From Struthio camelus (taxonomy: Eukaryota; Chordata; Aves; Struthioniformes; Struthionidae): 64,000 nucleotides of DNA. Shown here piece after piece: positions 37,916 through 59,250 of this stretch. Every line of letters begins with the position of its first letter. Within the stretch, counting starts at the first letter, position 1. The DNA is taken from the NCBI RefSeq assembly GCF_040807025.1, contig NC_090942.1:76055987-76119986 (forward strand), read 5' to 3'. A program made the translations under genes and the position numbers. The notes under the pieces are model-generated. The model had not been told where the DNA came from, ran no database searches, and worked only from the letters and a program-made list of their open reading frames with translations.

Positions 37916-39419
37916 AATTAACCATGTTTTGAGAAAACAGGGTGAAATAATCTGTGTGTAAACCCATCCTGTTCCGTATAATGCAATTAAGTATTACTTT
38001 TATTTTTAGTCACTTCTTCATAGCACAATAGTTGGGCAAGTTTGTGAAGAACAACTATTTTTTCTTTCTCTGTAGGGTACATATAAATACTGTGTCGCCC
38101 CATTCCTGTCTTACTTTTTTATTTTGCAGCTATTGTTTCTGTTGAACTCTTCGATGATCCAGAGCTATCAATATAGTTTAGTTGCTACAATCTGAGTGCT
38201 ACTACTTACCTAGTTGCAACATTTTGTAACCATTTGTTTCATCTGACCTCGAAGAAATGCCTTTAAAGGAGATCACTTCCTTTCACACTGCGGTCCGGAA
38301 ACCGAAGCACACACCCAGCTTTAGCACAACACAGCTTTACAGGGGCAAGCCCCATTTGTTCGCTTGACACAGCTCCCAGACATGCTTTCTTGCTTGGCTT
38401 CTGCACATCCATACAAGCACATTGAAGACTTTGGGGTGCCACAAGTGCCCCAAAATAGAGGCTAAATCAAGATTTTTTTGAAAATGTGGGCGATTATGAT
38501 AAGTTAATAAGAAAGTCTCATTTAAAGACAGCTTAAACAGGATGGAGAAGGCTTGCATCCTCTTCCACTAGCACTAAGAACTTCAATTGCTGGTGATCAC
38601 TATGCATGCTTGTGCATATGTGCATATGTTGTATATTTATTGTATCGATTAACTAAGTTATAAAGCATTTATCTATTATGAACATGTTATCTGGTACACT
38701 GTATCAATCTTTAAACAAAAATTTAAAAAAAAATGGTGCCAAAACTAAGGAACCGTTTCTTCAAATAAAACTGTGAGGAAAAGAAGCTGGCAGAACTGCC
38801 ACTCCAAGATAACTTGGGCCATTTGGACCAGTACTTCTTGTTTCTCCATTACAGTCCTGTGTAGAAAGGCTTAGCGTATATCCATCCTGAAGTCAGATGA
38901 CCTGACCGGCCAAGTGTAACACACTGACCCACAAGATTGCCTTTTACTATGTTCTCCTTCCACCAGGCCTATATCCCACGTTCCTGCAGTGTTACGGGCT
39001 CCTTCCCTTCCCAGGCTATCTTCAAGATATTTATGACCTGAAGACTGAGGCCACCAGACTATCAACATTTTGCTGTGGGAAGGGGTTCCATTGATAGAGT
39101 TTTTCAAGTAAGGTCTCTCTAATCAGGTTTAACTGTAGTTTTAGGAAAAAAGCAGCAGCAGGGAAACCATATCTACTTTCAAGTGTCTGGGGAAGATGGT
39201 GGGCCGGATGTAAGTACTGGAGTATCTCAGACCTGTCTAATTACAGACTTTGTATACAACCCAAAAGTTAAATGTGATTAAAATGTACACGAAAAATGTT
39301 GTAATTGTATGAAGGTTATCGGTCAAATTTATTTAGACTGTGTCCCTTAACACTGGAGGTTGTTTTTCTGAAAAACTGTGCTTCATCAAAAATGCAAACA
39401 TTGCCAAACTAGATTTAAA

Positions 39420-39530
39420 CTTTGAAACTGTGACCTGTCACCAAGTGACTTCCTATTTGACCTTGGGGGGATCTTTTCACCTCTCTATGCCTCAATTCTC
39501 CTTCATCTGTAAAAATAAATAACTTAAAGC
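39420..39530 (+). repeat. MIR SINE fragment (best copy)
   Basis: 'ccaagtgacttcctatttga', 'ccttggggggatcttttcac', 'ctctctatgcctcaattctc' and 'cttcatctgtaaaaataa' run in the order of the MIR consensus ('...tgtgaccttgggcaagtcacttaacctctctgtgcctcagtttcctcatctgtaaaa'). It is the clearest ancient SINE in the window and is not a coding region, despite a 60-codon open frame across it. Confidence 0.75.
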
Positions 39531-41175
39531 ATAAAGAGGCATAATCCTCTTTCTTCTGCTTTCCTGCTCCTGCCTTATCTATTTAGATTGCAACTACTTC
39601 GGAGGAAGGATTAAATACTTTGTGTTTTCAACACTGCTAGCCAAAGGAGGCTTGATATACAGGTCCAGGGCCTAGGAGAGCTATTATAATGTGGTACATG
39701 TTTCAGTTTGCCTTTAAAAACTTTAAGATCTTGCCAATAGCAAAATGGCATTTTCCTCTCTATTTTAATTACAAATGCCACAACTTTAATTGACTATTGA
39801 CTGCTCAAAATAACAGAGAAAGGGTCCAGTCCAAAGAGCATATAATATAGTGGTGCATGCTCTTTACAGGAAATGCTGACAGCACAAATAGAGAAACTTG
39901 GTTCTGATTCAGAAACAAATCTTGTTTTGATCTTTCTCTAACCTTTCCTTCCTCATACACCTTTTCTTGTCTGTTCCTCCAAATCTTCTTAAAGTTCAGT
40001 TGTGCATGTTTCAGGTTTGATTATGCATGATAAACTTTCTTATCCATACATCCCACCCTGTAACTACTGTTTACTTCTAGCTCCCATTACAGCTGTGGTT
40101 ACTGAAGCCTTGAATCAATTTTCCTAAAGCCAACCACTACCTGAAATGCCATGTGGAAGACACTGAATTCATTCCTTTCTCTCCAGAGTACCCTTTCCAA
40201 TGTCAAGCAACATAAATAAAGTCATGGTTATGGTTATGTAATGAAGCAAGGCCATGGTTAGGGAGTAATTTAAAACCAGCTAGCACCTGTACTGCTGCCT
40301 AGAAAAGCAGGTTTTCCCTCTTCTTGCTACTTGTTCTCACCACCTGTCTTGTAATGGTGTTTGTTTGGCTGCTTGGTGAGCCAGGAGGAATTAATCCAGT
40401 TATTACTAAACCAGAGAAAATATCTAGCAAAAAAGCAACTAAACAAAAAAAATAACCATAGTCTTAGCCAGGAAGGGCTAGACTCACTGCCTGGTCACTT
40501 TTAACCCAGTGACTTAAGAGAAGGACTCTGAAATCTTCCATTCTGTTTTCCCTCTGTGTGAGAGAGAGTTAGTCAGGTGTGACGAGGAGTCGAAAGCTTT
40601 CTTTTTTCCAGTGAAACAGGAAATGTATGCAGCTAGCTGCTTCACCTCTACTTTCTTCTTTGACAGGTAGAAAGAAGAGATATTATAGCATTAGGAGAAA
40701 ATATTCTTTGCAACCTAGTCTTCTCCATTTTCTATGCAGTGTCCCTGCAGGAATTTCAGCAAAATGCTTCCTCCCTTTCAGCTGCAGTAGCAAATTGTGT
40801 AGCTGTTACTAGAAGCATTTCAGTTTGTTTATTCCTACGTGAAGCAACTGGAAGGTCATATCACTGCATGTTTTTTGTTGTTGTTGTTAGACTGGCTGAT
40901 GTGCTTATCACGTTGACGGGGCACAAAACTCCCTCCCCACGTGAGAGGCTTGTTCCGTAGGCCCTACATGTTATAATTTTAAAGTAATGGTGTACTGGGA
41001 TATGGCAAAATAGTAGTCAGAGATAAAGCGGTATGAGTTGGGCCCCCTGGAGTAGGAGCAAAAGGAGGAGGAGGAGTGGCTGAAGCAATGCACCAGGTTA
41101 TGTTCCTGGCTTTTGTAAAATGGTGTGCGACTTCAGGCACGCCATTGTCCCATCGATCGGGGTTTGTTCAAACGC

Positions 41176-41193
41176 AAAAAAAAAAAAAAAAAA
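41176..41193 (+). repeat. Poly(A) tract, 18 bases
   Basis: Uninterrupted run of 18 A about 150 bases upstream of the CpG island. No retroposed sequence is recognised before it, so it is taken as a simple repeat. Confidence 0.9.
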
Positions 41194-41644
41194 GAATAAA
41201 ATCAGCTGCAGGGCAAAAAACAGAGGGTATAAAAAATCAGATACAGTAACCAGAGCAACTTTGCCCTGGAGTAAGAACACGTAAAGTGCTTTATTCGTGC
41301 TCGACTTCATGTTTCCCGTGGTTCCTCTTAGCAACCCTTCTGGCCGAGCTCAGCGGAGGCTCTGTGAAGCCCTTCTGGACCTGATCAGCCAGCTGCGCCC
41401 GGGGTGGCCCGGCTGCTCCCGAGGGGACCGCGCTGGGCACGACCCCCTCCCGCCTGCCCGGGCCCCGCCGCAGCGCCGACGCCTCCCGGCGCGCATCCCC
41501 CAAACCCGGCCGGTTTCCCCCCGCATCGGCGCCGCCACGCCGGGGCAGCTGGTGAAAAAATTTGGAGGAGGGAGGGAGAGAGAAGAGAGGCCGGTCGCGC
41601 CCTTCAAGCTTTCGTCCTTGACGGCGAAGGCGCAGCCCCCGGAG

Positions 41645-41651
41645 GGGGCGG
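41645..41651 (+). promoter_or_regulatory. GC box (Sp1-type) in LDHB promoter
   Basis: GGGGCGG heptamer inside the CpG island, roughly 100-150 bases upstream of the presumed exon 1 donor. It is a plausible core promoter element because the region lacks a TATA box. Factor binding is inferred from the motif only. Confidence 0.5.
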
Positions 41652-41689
41652 CCCGGCGCGGACCTCCCCTTCCGCTGCGGAGCCGTCAC

Positions 41690-41793
41690 TGCGCCGACCG
41701 CGCACCGGGCTGCAGCGCTGCCCTCGTCGCCACCTCCTCCTCCTCCTCCTCTTCCTCCTTCTCCTGAGCCCGGCTCCGCGCCGCTCCGCGTCG
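41690..41793 (+). other. LDHB: Probable non-coding exon 1 of LDHB (5' end uncertain)
   Basis: Coding exon 2 begins only 6 bases before the ATG, behind a strong acceptor, so a separate 5' UTR exon must lie upstream, as in other vertebrate LDHB genes. The best donor in the CpG island is TCG|GTGGGT at 41,793/41,794; TGG|GTACCG at 41,797/41,798 is an alternative. The stretch before it is CT-rich (repeated CTC/TCC at about 41,731-41,764). The transcription start cannot be fixed from sequence, so the left coordinate is a guess; the donor is moderately supported. Confidence 0.5.
41731..41764 (+). repeat. (TCC)n-rich pyrimidine tract in the presumed LDHB exon 1
   Basis: 'cacctcctcctcctcctcct' followed by 'cttcctccttctcctg'. 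Such CT-rich tracts are common at and just after start sites of GC promoters. If transcribed it would lie in the 5' UTR. Confidence 0.8.
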
Positions 41794-42831
41794 GTGGGTA
41801 CCGGGGGCCGCGGGGGCCGGGCGGAGCTGCCTCGGGTCGGGTGCCGCACGGGGGATGGGGGTGGGGGTCGGGCCGAGCATGCCTGCGCGCCCCCGCGGGG
41901 GGGGGGGCTGCGCGTCCCCGCGGGGGGTCGGGCGCGGGTTGCTCGAGGCAAGCGGCGGGGGCGAGGGCTCGTTTGGCGCATCCGCCGGCATCGGATCGCA
42001 GATGCCGCCGGGGCCGGGCCCGCAGCGCTGCCTAGCAGCCCCTTGGGCAGGCTGCCCCCCACCCCTTCCCCCTAACCCCCCGCCGCCCCCCCACGTACCG
42101 ATCCAGATAGCGGCCGCGTTGCTGCGGGCCCCGGCGCGCCGCGGTGGACGTAGGCGCTGCCCAAAGCGCAGACCGGCGCCTCCCTGGGGTAGCGCTAACC
42201 CCCGCCGTGGTGCGGGGTGGCTGGAAAGGGGAAGGTCGGAGAGACTCCGCCGAAGCCCTTGGGCTGAAACAAAGGGAGCCTCGGGGGCCAAGCGGAGATA
42301 AGTTGCAGGCCGGGGAATTCCCAGGCGGGCTTACTGCTCCCGAACGGGTTACTCTCTTCGTGTTTTCACAAGCATTGCTGTAGCCCGCAGTCCTGGTATA
42401 GATTTTAAATGAATGAACGCCATAGCGTGGTCATTAGCCTGGGCGGTATCGGTGCCTTCTGCTGGGAGGCTCTGGAAACTTGGGGAAAGGAGGGATGTTC
42501 TGTTCCTTGCTGCCAAAATAGCCCCCCGACCCGCTCCCACCTGCCCTTCAGCCCGGAGGGGAGCCGTGCCGGGTGGGCTGGGGGCTGCGAAGGCCCGTGA
42601 ACAATGGCAGCGGGCCCACGCGCCGCCTCACGGAAACCGCCCGCGTGCCGCTCGCTCGCAGCCACTCGAGGAGATTCACGTTTCCACGCGCACGCTTCCG
42701 GCCCTGGCAGATGGCTTCTCGCACTCGGAGCGTGCGTTTCAGTTCGGTCTGCTGTGGGTTTTTTTTTTTTTCCCCTGTTGCACTGATTTTTTTCTTCTTC
42801 TTCTTCTTCCCCCCTGCCCCTTTCCTTGCAG
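41794..42831 (+). other. LDHB: LDHB intron 1
   Basis: If the donor at 41,794 is right, intron 1 is about 1.04 kb and lies almost wholly in the CpG island. It holds a run of 11 G at 41,897-41,907, several other G tracts, two CCCCGCGGGG palindromic blocks, and a very long pyrimidine tract (T run, then TTC repeats, then C/T) from about 42,761 to the acceptor AG at 42,830-42,831. Confidence 0.55.
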
Positions 42832-42837
42832 CACGCA

Positions 42838-52848
<10,011 letters not shown>

Positions 52849-53021
52849 CTCATGAATGTTAGATTCCAGTAATATAAAAAACTGCATATTGTGTGCAAAT
52901 GTGGGCTCTCTACTCACTATCCATCTCTATGGTTAACATTTAATGCTCTTCCAGACTGAAGTGAGCTTTTGTCCACAGTAGCTAAATTTATGCTTGCTGT
53001 AACGCACAGACCTTATGAACA

Positions 53022-53027
53022 AATAAA
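53022..53027 (+). terminator. LDHB: Poly(A) signal AATAAA of LDHB
   Basis: Canonical hexamer 174 bases after the stop codon, followed within 15-30 bases by a GT-rich stretch (GGTGTATTTTGTTGTCC) typical of a downstream element. Cleavage is expected near 53,040. A short LDHB 3' UTR is normal. Confidence 0.88.
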
Positions 53028-55654
53028 GCAACTTTCAGGTGTATTTTGTTGTCCTAGTGACTATTTCCTGTATTTTAATTATGTAACTTACTCTAGAATA
53101 CTTACAGAATTCTCCCTTAATGTCTGTCATGTCGACAACATGGAAATGTAGACACATACACACTTTTTAAAAGCTTAGAAACAATGTAGTAATCATCTAT
53201 ATTGGGATTTCACTAATACAGCCTTATTTTTTCTGTTTTAGATCTTCAGTCCAAGTATTGACTAAGTGTAGTTCATTCCCAGACTCTTCTTTATGATGTA
53301 GTACTTCCCATTTTTAGTAAAGGTTAGAGAAAATTGAATGGGGGGTTATCTCTGGGCCAGCTGCCAAAAATATGCCAAGAATATTTTGTACTAACTTTAA
53401 GCTTCTGTAAACCATCTGCCTAGAAACAAAGGTTGTGTAGTTTCAGAAACCTGCTGTGAAAAGGTTAGATATTGTTTACTGCTTTTTCTTTCTGGATATA
53501 GTTTTTTTGTGCCTGCTCTTGGTCTCTGGTTTTGATAGTGTATAGATCACAAACCATTTTTTTCTACTGAATTACCAAAATCCAAATTAGTTTACAGAGT
53601 CAAAGACTGGAGTACGATGATTCTCTTGTTCATAGAACAAGTCAAATTGGGCCTTTAATCTCTAGTTAGGTTTTGGCTACTTAAGAGTAAGAGCATCCTG
53701 TTTCACAAGTGCTTATTTGGCGTAGGTTGTACGAATATTTGGAGAGAAGGACTGACATAAAAAAAAATATTATTTCCCAATTGCTTCACTTGCATTTCTT
53801 GACTGGATATTAGCCAGAAAATAACTACTATTTGCCTTATAGATTTGGTTTACAGTATTCTGACAAGCCTAGACGTGCTCAGTGGAAGTGTCTATGGGAC
53901 AAAAGGTGCCATATCCGTCTAGCCCATGTAATTCAGGAGCGTGCAAGTCTGTATCATAGTAAACGCATGGAGAGTAAGCTTCAGCAATTCTAGGACTAAG
54001 GTAATTAAGGGGTAGGATGGGCAAGCTCCTGAGAATAGCACCATTTCATTTATCATACTTGCTCCTGCCCTGACCAAGGTTGACAAAGTATCCTGAAACA
54101 CTGCTGCCCAGAAAGATCACCAAGCTTTTGGGAGAAAACAGAGTCTATGGGAGATGTCTCTGAGTAGAGGGCATGGAGGTTAGTTGTCCTGTGTGATGTT
54201 GTTGCCTCTGCCTAAATTGAAAGCAATAGACTTGACCATTTTTAAGGGAGAAGCAGATATGTGGGTGAGGATGAAATTTCTTCTCATTGCTAAACCAGCT
54301 GCCTGAGAGGCTCAAATCAATGTCCATGTTCCTTATGTGACATTGGCCTGTCCTTCAGTATTGTGAACTTTTTGAATGGATGAGTAAAGAATAGGCAGAT
54401 CCTCCCCTCTCCCTCACCTTAATTTTTTAAGCATAACAGAGAGGACATTATTTTTCTTTGAGGCTGTGTAGGATAAATAACTAACAAAAAATTATCTTCT
54501 CCAGCTCTGTCCTTCCATAAATCCATAGGGCATTTTAGTATTCAAGATGGTACTACCAAAATGTGTCTAAGCAAGCAAGTATTCTGAAAGCATAGCCTCA
54601 CACTACATACTGTGACACTGTCAAGTCTTAACCCCTTCATTTGCGTCCTTCTGTTCCTTCTTGCTGTGAAAGACAATCCTGCTTGTGTGGGATTGACACC
54701 AGCATATCCTAACGCTTTGAGAAGCGGATTAAAAACACTTTTCACAGACGAAGAGCTTCACTTCTGTAACTCCTTTTTAAAGAAAAGAGGAGAAGCAAGT
54801 CTTGTCATAGTGCAAGAGAGCTGCTAATCTGTGATTTGGTAAGTATTATGTAGCTAGTAAAATATACATGGGATGCTGACAACAGCATTATTTGTCAAGG
54901 GTATCACAGGAAGACTTTAGAAAATGGGTTTTGAGAATAAAGTTGTAGGTAGTAAGCTACTTCCAATGTCGAATTCTCATGACAGGCTTAATGCCAGACT
55001 TTACTGAGTGGAGGGAAAAGTTATAGTAGCTGCTTTCATAACTTAGTGTGGAGATCTCAGTGGAAGGCTTTCCGCACCTGGGCATATTAGCTCCACTTCT
55101 CTTCGTCTCATCCTATCATCACTCTGCAGCACAGCCACTTTAGAGAGGACAAATTCTCCTATGCGTTGCCTTAGCAAGTAATGAAAAGCAGTATAACATA
55201 GAGCATCTTTCATCACATTCATGACTTTATTTCACTATTTTGGTGACTTCTAACTTTCTGTTAAAAACTGTTTGTTTATTCGTGATCAGCAGTCGTGAGG
55301 TAAAAGACATAAACTATTAGTGTTTGCAGAACACACCCATTAGCAATTCTCAGCTGAATGGGATCAGCTGGATAACTGCACAGTTCCTTCCTACCTTTGT
55401 TCTCATTTATGTTATTCTCAGTTAATGAAATAATTTAAAACCATGTTATGGCACTTCATTAGTTTGTGCGATTCTTAAGACTGATGTGTGCAAAGAGATA
55501 TCAGCCATTTTAGAGGACAGAGAAAGGCTCTCCTCCCTTTGGACAGTAAATCTTGTCTTTAAAGTTCACTCGTTTGCAATAAAATTATTTTTTTGTCTCT
55601 TATCACATCAGTGTCCATTATTCACACTCATTAATGAGTAGGGTCATACTTTGC

Positions 55655-55720
55655 TTGTTATATAGTCGGCAAACTGAGACGTAGAGTACACTGTGACGTC
55701 TCGAAAGGTCCCTGTCTGAG
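55655..55720 (-). repeat. Possible MIR-like SINE fragment
   Basis: 'gttatatagtcggcaaactg' followed by 'agacgtagagtacactgtga' has the order of the reverse-complement MIR tail ('tttatagatggggaaactgaggcacagagaggttaagt'). It is very diverged, so this is a weak call by eye. Confidence 0.3.
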
Positions 55721-58700
55721 AAGAGAATTTAAAGTTATCCCGGATTAGGTGTACTACTCCTTCAATCCAACCTGAGTCCACAGAGATGTTTTTTATTTGT
55801 GATCATCTGATCATAGAGGGTACAAGATATTTTGTGCCTAGGTATTAAGCAACCAGAAAGCCAATGACAGTCCCCACCCCCAAAAAGTGTAGTCTGAGAC
55901 AAGAGACTAGGCACTAAAGGCAAAACAGGGATTTACAAGGAATGAGGAAACCACACTGATCAGTGTGATGAGCAGTTTTCTTGCCACAACAGCAGCCTCG
56001 CTGCACCGACTCCTGCTTCTTGGGAGAAAACACCATGAAGGAAAATCTTAAGAATTTTAAACAACAATGAAGTGGCCTTGTGGGTGTTATGGAGGATTGG
56101 TTCAAATTTGTTGAATAGGAATGAATATCTCAAATTAGGAGATTTTGAGATTTTGTCAATGGGCTCTTCAAATTATTTTTGACATTTGTTGATGTTTGCA
56201 GGCCCTATGTAAGTCTGTTAATTATACTGTAATTAATTTTTGTTAGGAGATCTATTTCATAATCCTGTATCTTAACTTCCTTGAAGTTGCATGGCTGCAG
56301 AATAACTCCCATGTATCTTTACAAAACACCAACCTATCCCTCTCTGTTACTTGGAGTCTATGCATATTACAGACATATCGACATACAAATTCCTTAATAA
56401 CTACATTATATTAGTATTTAATCTCTAAAAGAGATTTGCATGTTTCTCTGAACATAATACACTCATATTATCTTTTGTTTTATTTGTGGAGCTCATTGAT
56501 AAATGGACTTTGCTCTCTTTTTATCAAGTGATAGGTAATACAGGTTTTTAACCGTGTTCCTATGTGCCAAGGGGTATTTTTGTTGCTCCTTTGTCTCAGA
56601 ATATATTGAGGTGCTGTTGGACTTGATATAGTAGTTGCTTGTACAGCCAGCAAGCAGAAGCACAGCAGAACACTTCCAAAAGCTCTGAGGACGGCTTGCT
56701 AGGCTTGTATGAGTTAAGATCAGTAATGCTATTTTGATTACTGTAAGGATCCAGCTCTCCTCCACTCCTGCCTCGCATTTGCAGGTATATAAGTACAGAA
56801 CAAATATAAAATATAGAATAGAAAGTCAACCTGCCTTCCCTGTAAACGTGAAACAGAATAAGCAGATACTGATAGATAATGGACAGAGGAGAGATACTAC
56901 TAGCATGGCTGTGCCAACAGACCAGAATTCAGTCATCTAAGCTATGCTCAGCCTCACATACATACTATGTACCATTGTATCTGTATCGCAGCTTTCCAAA
57001 GGAAATGTATCCTGAGGAGACAGAGTTTGAGTTTTCCACCTGCACATCCAGAACTTTGAGAGAAATGAGTAGTATCCTTTTTTTTATTACTAGTCTGCAT
57101 AACAAGAAACTGTCTGTAAGCTTAGTAAAACATCAGTGCTGTTAGTGGTAATTATCCATCACCCAGGCAAGATATAGGCTTGTTCTGAATCCACAGGTAG
57201 AGTTAAACTAACTCTTCTTTCAGTAGTCAGAGGATAAGACTGGGGCAGGGAACTGGAAGCAGTATTAAACAGTGAAGCAATGTTAGACATAGTGTGTAGA
57301 TGTAGAACACTGGAAATGTTTTATATATGCATTTTGCTAGACCAGTAGTTCTTATATGACTTATGCACTAGCTAACTTAGGACTGTGGTTTGTGATAAGC
57401 AGGTGAATCTGATCCTTACATTGTGGTCTAGAATGACACAATTTCACAGCATAACAGGGAAAGGGCCTCTCAGGGTAATGTCCAACTGCTGGCGTTTCTT
57501 TCATCTATGAACATTTCTCCTCTAGCTCATCTCTGTGAGTCCAGCCTTATGTAAGTGAAAACTTCCAAAGTTTTTCATAGACTACAGTAGCCAGCGTCTT
57601 CCTAAAATCCACAGCAGTCACTCTGATTTACTGCATTTGTACAAACCATTTCCTGAGATGCCATTGCTATGTGAGTTATTGCTCTGTGCAGGCAAAAAGC
57701 AAGAGAGTTGTGCAAATAATTAACTTAAACTGGTCTATTGGAGAGGTCAGACCCAGCAGGGCTGGATTTTCTCAGTGTCTGAAATGAATAATTTACCTGC
57801 AGACATAAGCAACAATACACGGTCTGTCCCAGGCAGAGGATACGCAAAATAAAATTCTTAATATTTTCTCCCTTATGCTCTCCTCTTTAACAGCTCTTTG
57901 AACATTTTTAGATTTGTCTGCACATTCAACATTTGAGCTAAAAAATCCAGAAAATTTGTCAAAAAAGAATGAAGGTTAATTCCTATCAGCAATGATATCT
58001 GGAAGGTAACACTCATAATTCTTGCTCTGCAGGATGTGCTAAATGAAAATGCAAGGGGAAGAGAAAAGATATTTTCTTTGAGTGCAGTTTCTCTCTGTGC
58101 TGCTAATTCTATATTTCAGACAATAAAATAGAAAAGCTATGATTTCCAAAGTTTCTGTTCACTCAGGAGTCTCTGCTGGTATCACCCTGGAATCAGGCAT
58201 GAGTAGTATGCCTGAGAGTCACGTCAAACTCATTATTCTATTACATATGACAGAAGAGTACTCTCACGCTCAGACTGAAGATCGGTCTAGAAAAGTATTT
58301 GTTTTCTCTTCATTTTACTGAGTTTGTTTTTCTCATGACAATTTGTCCCTAAATAGAAGAAAATAATTGTTTTTCATGTGACTTCTGTATTGGGTTGATT
58401 CTGGATGCCCCATTAGGTTTTGGAAAGATAGAAGCCAGAAGAATAAACAGAAACATCTCTTTGGACATGCTCCAAGGGCATGCAGTCAGCACAGTAGTTC
58501 TCAAAGAGAAAGAAAAGAAGTTAACAGCATATTCAGTTAGAAGTTAACAGCAAGGGCCTATATTCCACTGAGTGGGACTTACACCCAGGTGGTTTGTGGA
58601 ATGAGGTTAAATTTAAACATGTATCAATACTGATAATGAGATAGTCTTTATTCCCATTAAGTCCTTACTATATACCATAGCTGAATAAATGGAAATACCT

Positions 58701-59228
58701 ATTTCATCACTACACTTCTGGGTTTTCAAAGCATACAAATCTGGGTAAATCTTTGTTTGTAGACCAAAAAGTAAAATGATGCAGTCCTACCTGAGGAGAT
58801 ACAGAAAAGCTTCATTAAGTTGAATTGCCAGCCTTGATAACACTTCCCCCAGGGTTACACAAGATAAAAAAGAGACGTACTAAGAACTCACACCTAGCCT
58901 GAGCTTTCTACCATGGTCAAACGCAAGAAAGGGTCAAACACCCCCTCTTGATCTAACAGAAATGAAAAAAAGAACATTGATTATGAGAAAAGGAATCACT
59001 AGATCACTAGTCTACCTTTCAGTAAACTCACAGACTATTAGGCAAATGAGACTTCAGTCTTTCTATGATTGCCACTTGCAGTTAAGAAGAAAATACCACA
59101 AGTGAAGCCAACATACTAACAAATCCCCATGACCAATAAATATGATACAAACACTGTGCTGGCCACAGAAAATAAATACTAAAGCTATCCATGTGTGTGT
59201 ACATCTATAAAAGTGAGTATGTGCGTGC

Positions 59229-59250
59229 GTGTGTGTGTGTGTGTGTGTGT
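59229..59250 (+). repeat. (GT)11 microsatellite
   Basis: 22 bases of perfect GT alternation, extended on the left by GTGCGTGC. It is likely length-variable between individuals. Confidence 0.95.

Larger units (their letters stand above)
37916..41289. other. Intergenic, upstream flank of LDHB
   Basis: AT-rich DNA up to the CpG island. It contains the MIR copy at 39,420-39,530, a TTG repeat at about 40,875-40,888 and an 18-A run at 41,176-41,193 immediately before the promoter. No gene is recognised. Confidence 0.6.
41290..42720. promoter_or_regulatory. LDHB: CpG island covering the LDHB promoter, exon 1 and intron 1
   Basis: Base composition changes abruptly from AT-rich intergenic DNA to a block very rich in G, C and CpG from about 41,330, fading by about 42,720, just before coding exon 2. 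A perfect GC box (GGGGCGG, Sp1-type) lies at 41,645-41,651, and no TATA box is visible near the likely start. This fits a housekeeping-type LDHB promoter; the duck LDHB/epsilon-crystallin gene is known for using a GC-rich promoter. Many long open frames in this block on both strands are by-products of the GC content and are not genes. Confidence 0.88.

Noticed and set aside
41297..42301. Long overlapping open frames (up to 223 codons) on both strands in the CpG island
   Set aside because: They are Arg/Pro/Gly/Ala-rich frames caused by very high GC, occur in several frames on both strands at once, and have no family features. The region is the LDHB promoter, exon 1 and intron 1.
57430..57500. 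Possible minus-strand CR1 3' end ('gggcctctcagggtaatgtcc', 'aactgct')
   Set aside because: The resemblance to the reverse complement of the CR1 tail is short and the sequence after it does not continue the consensus.
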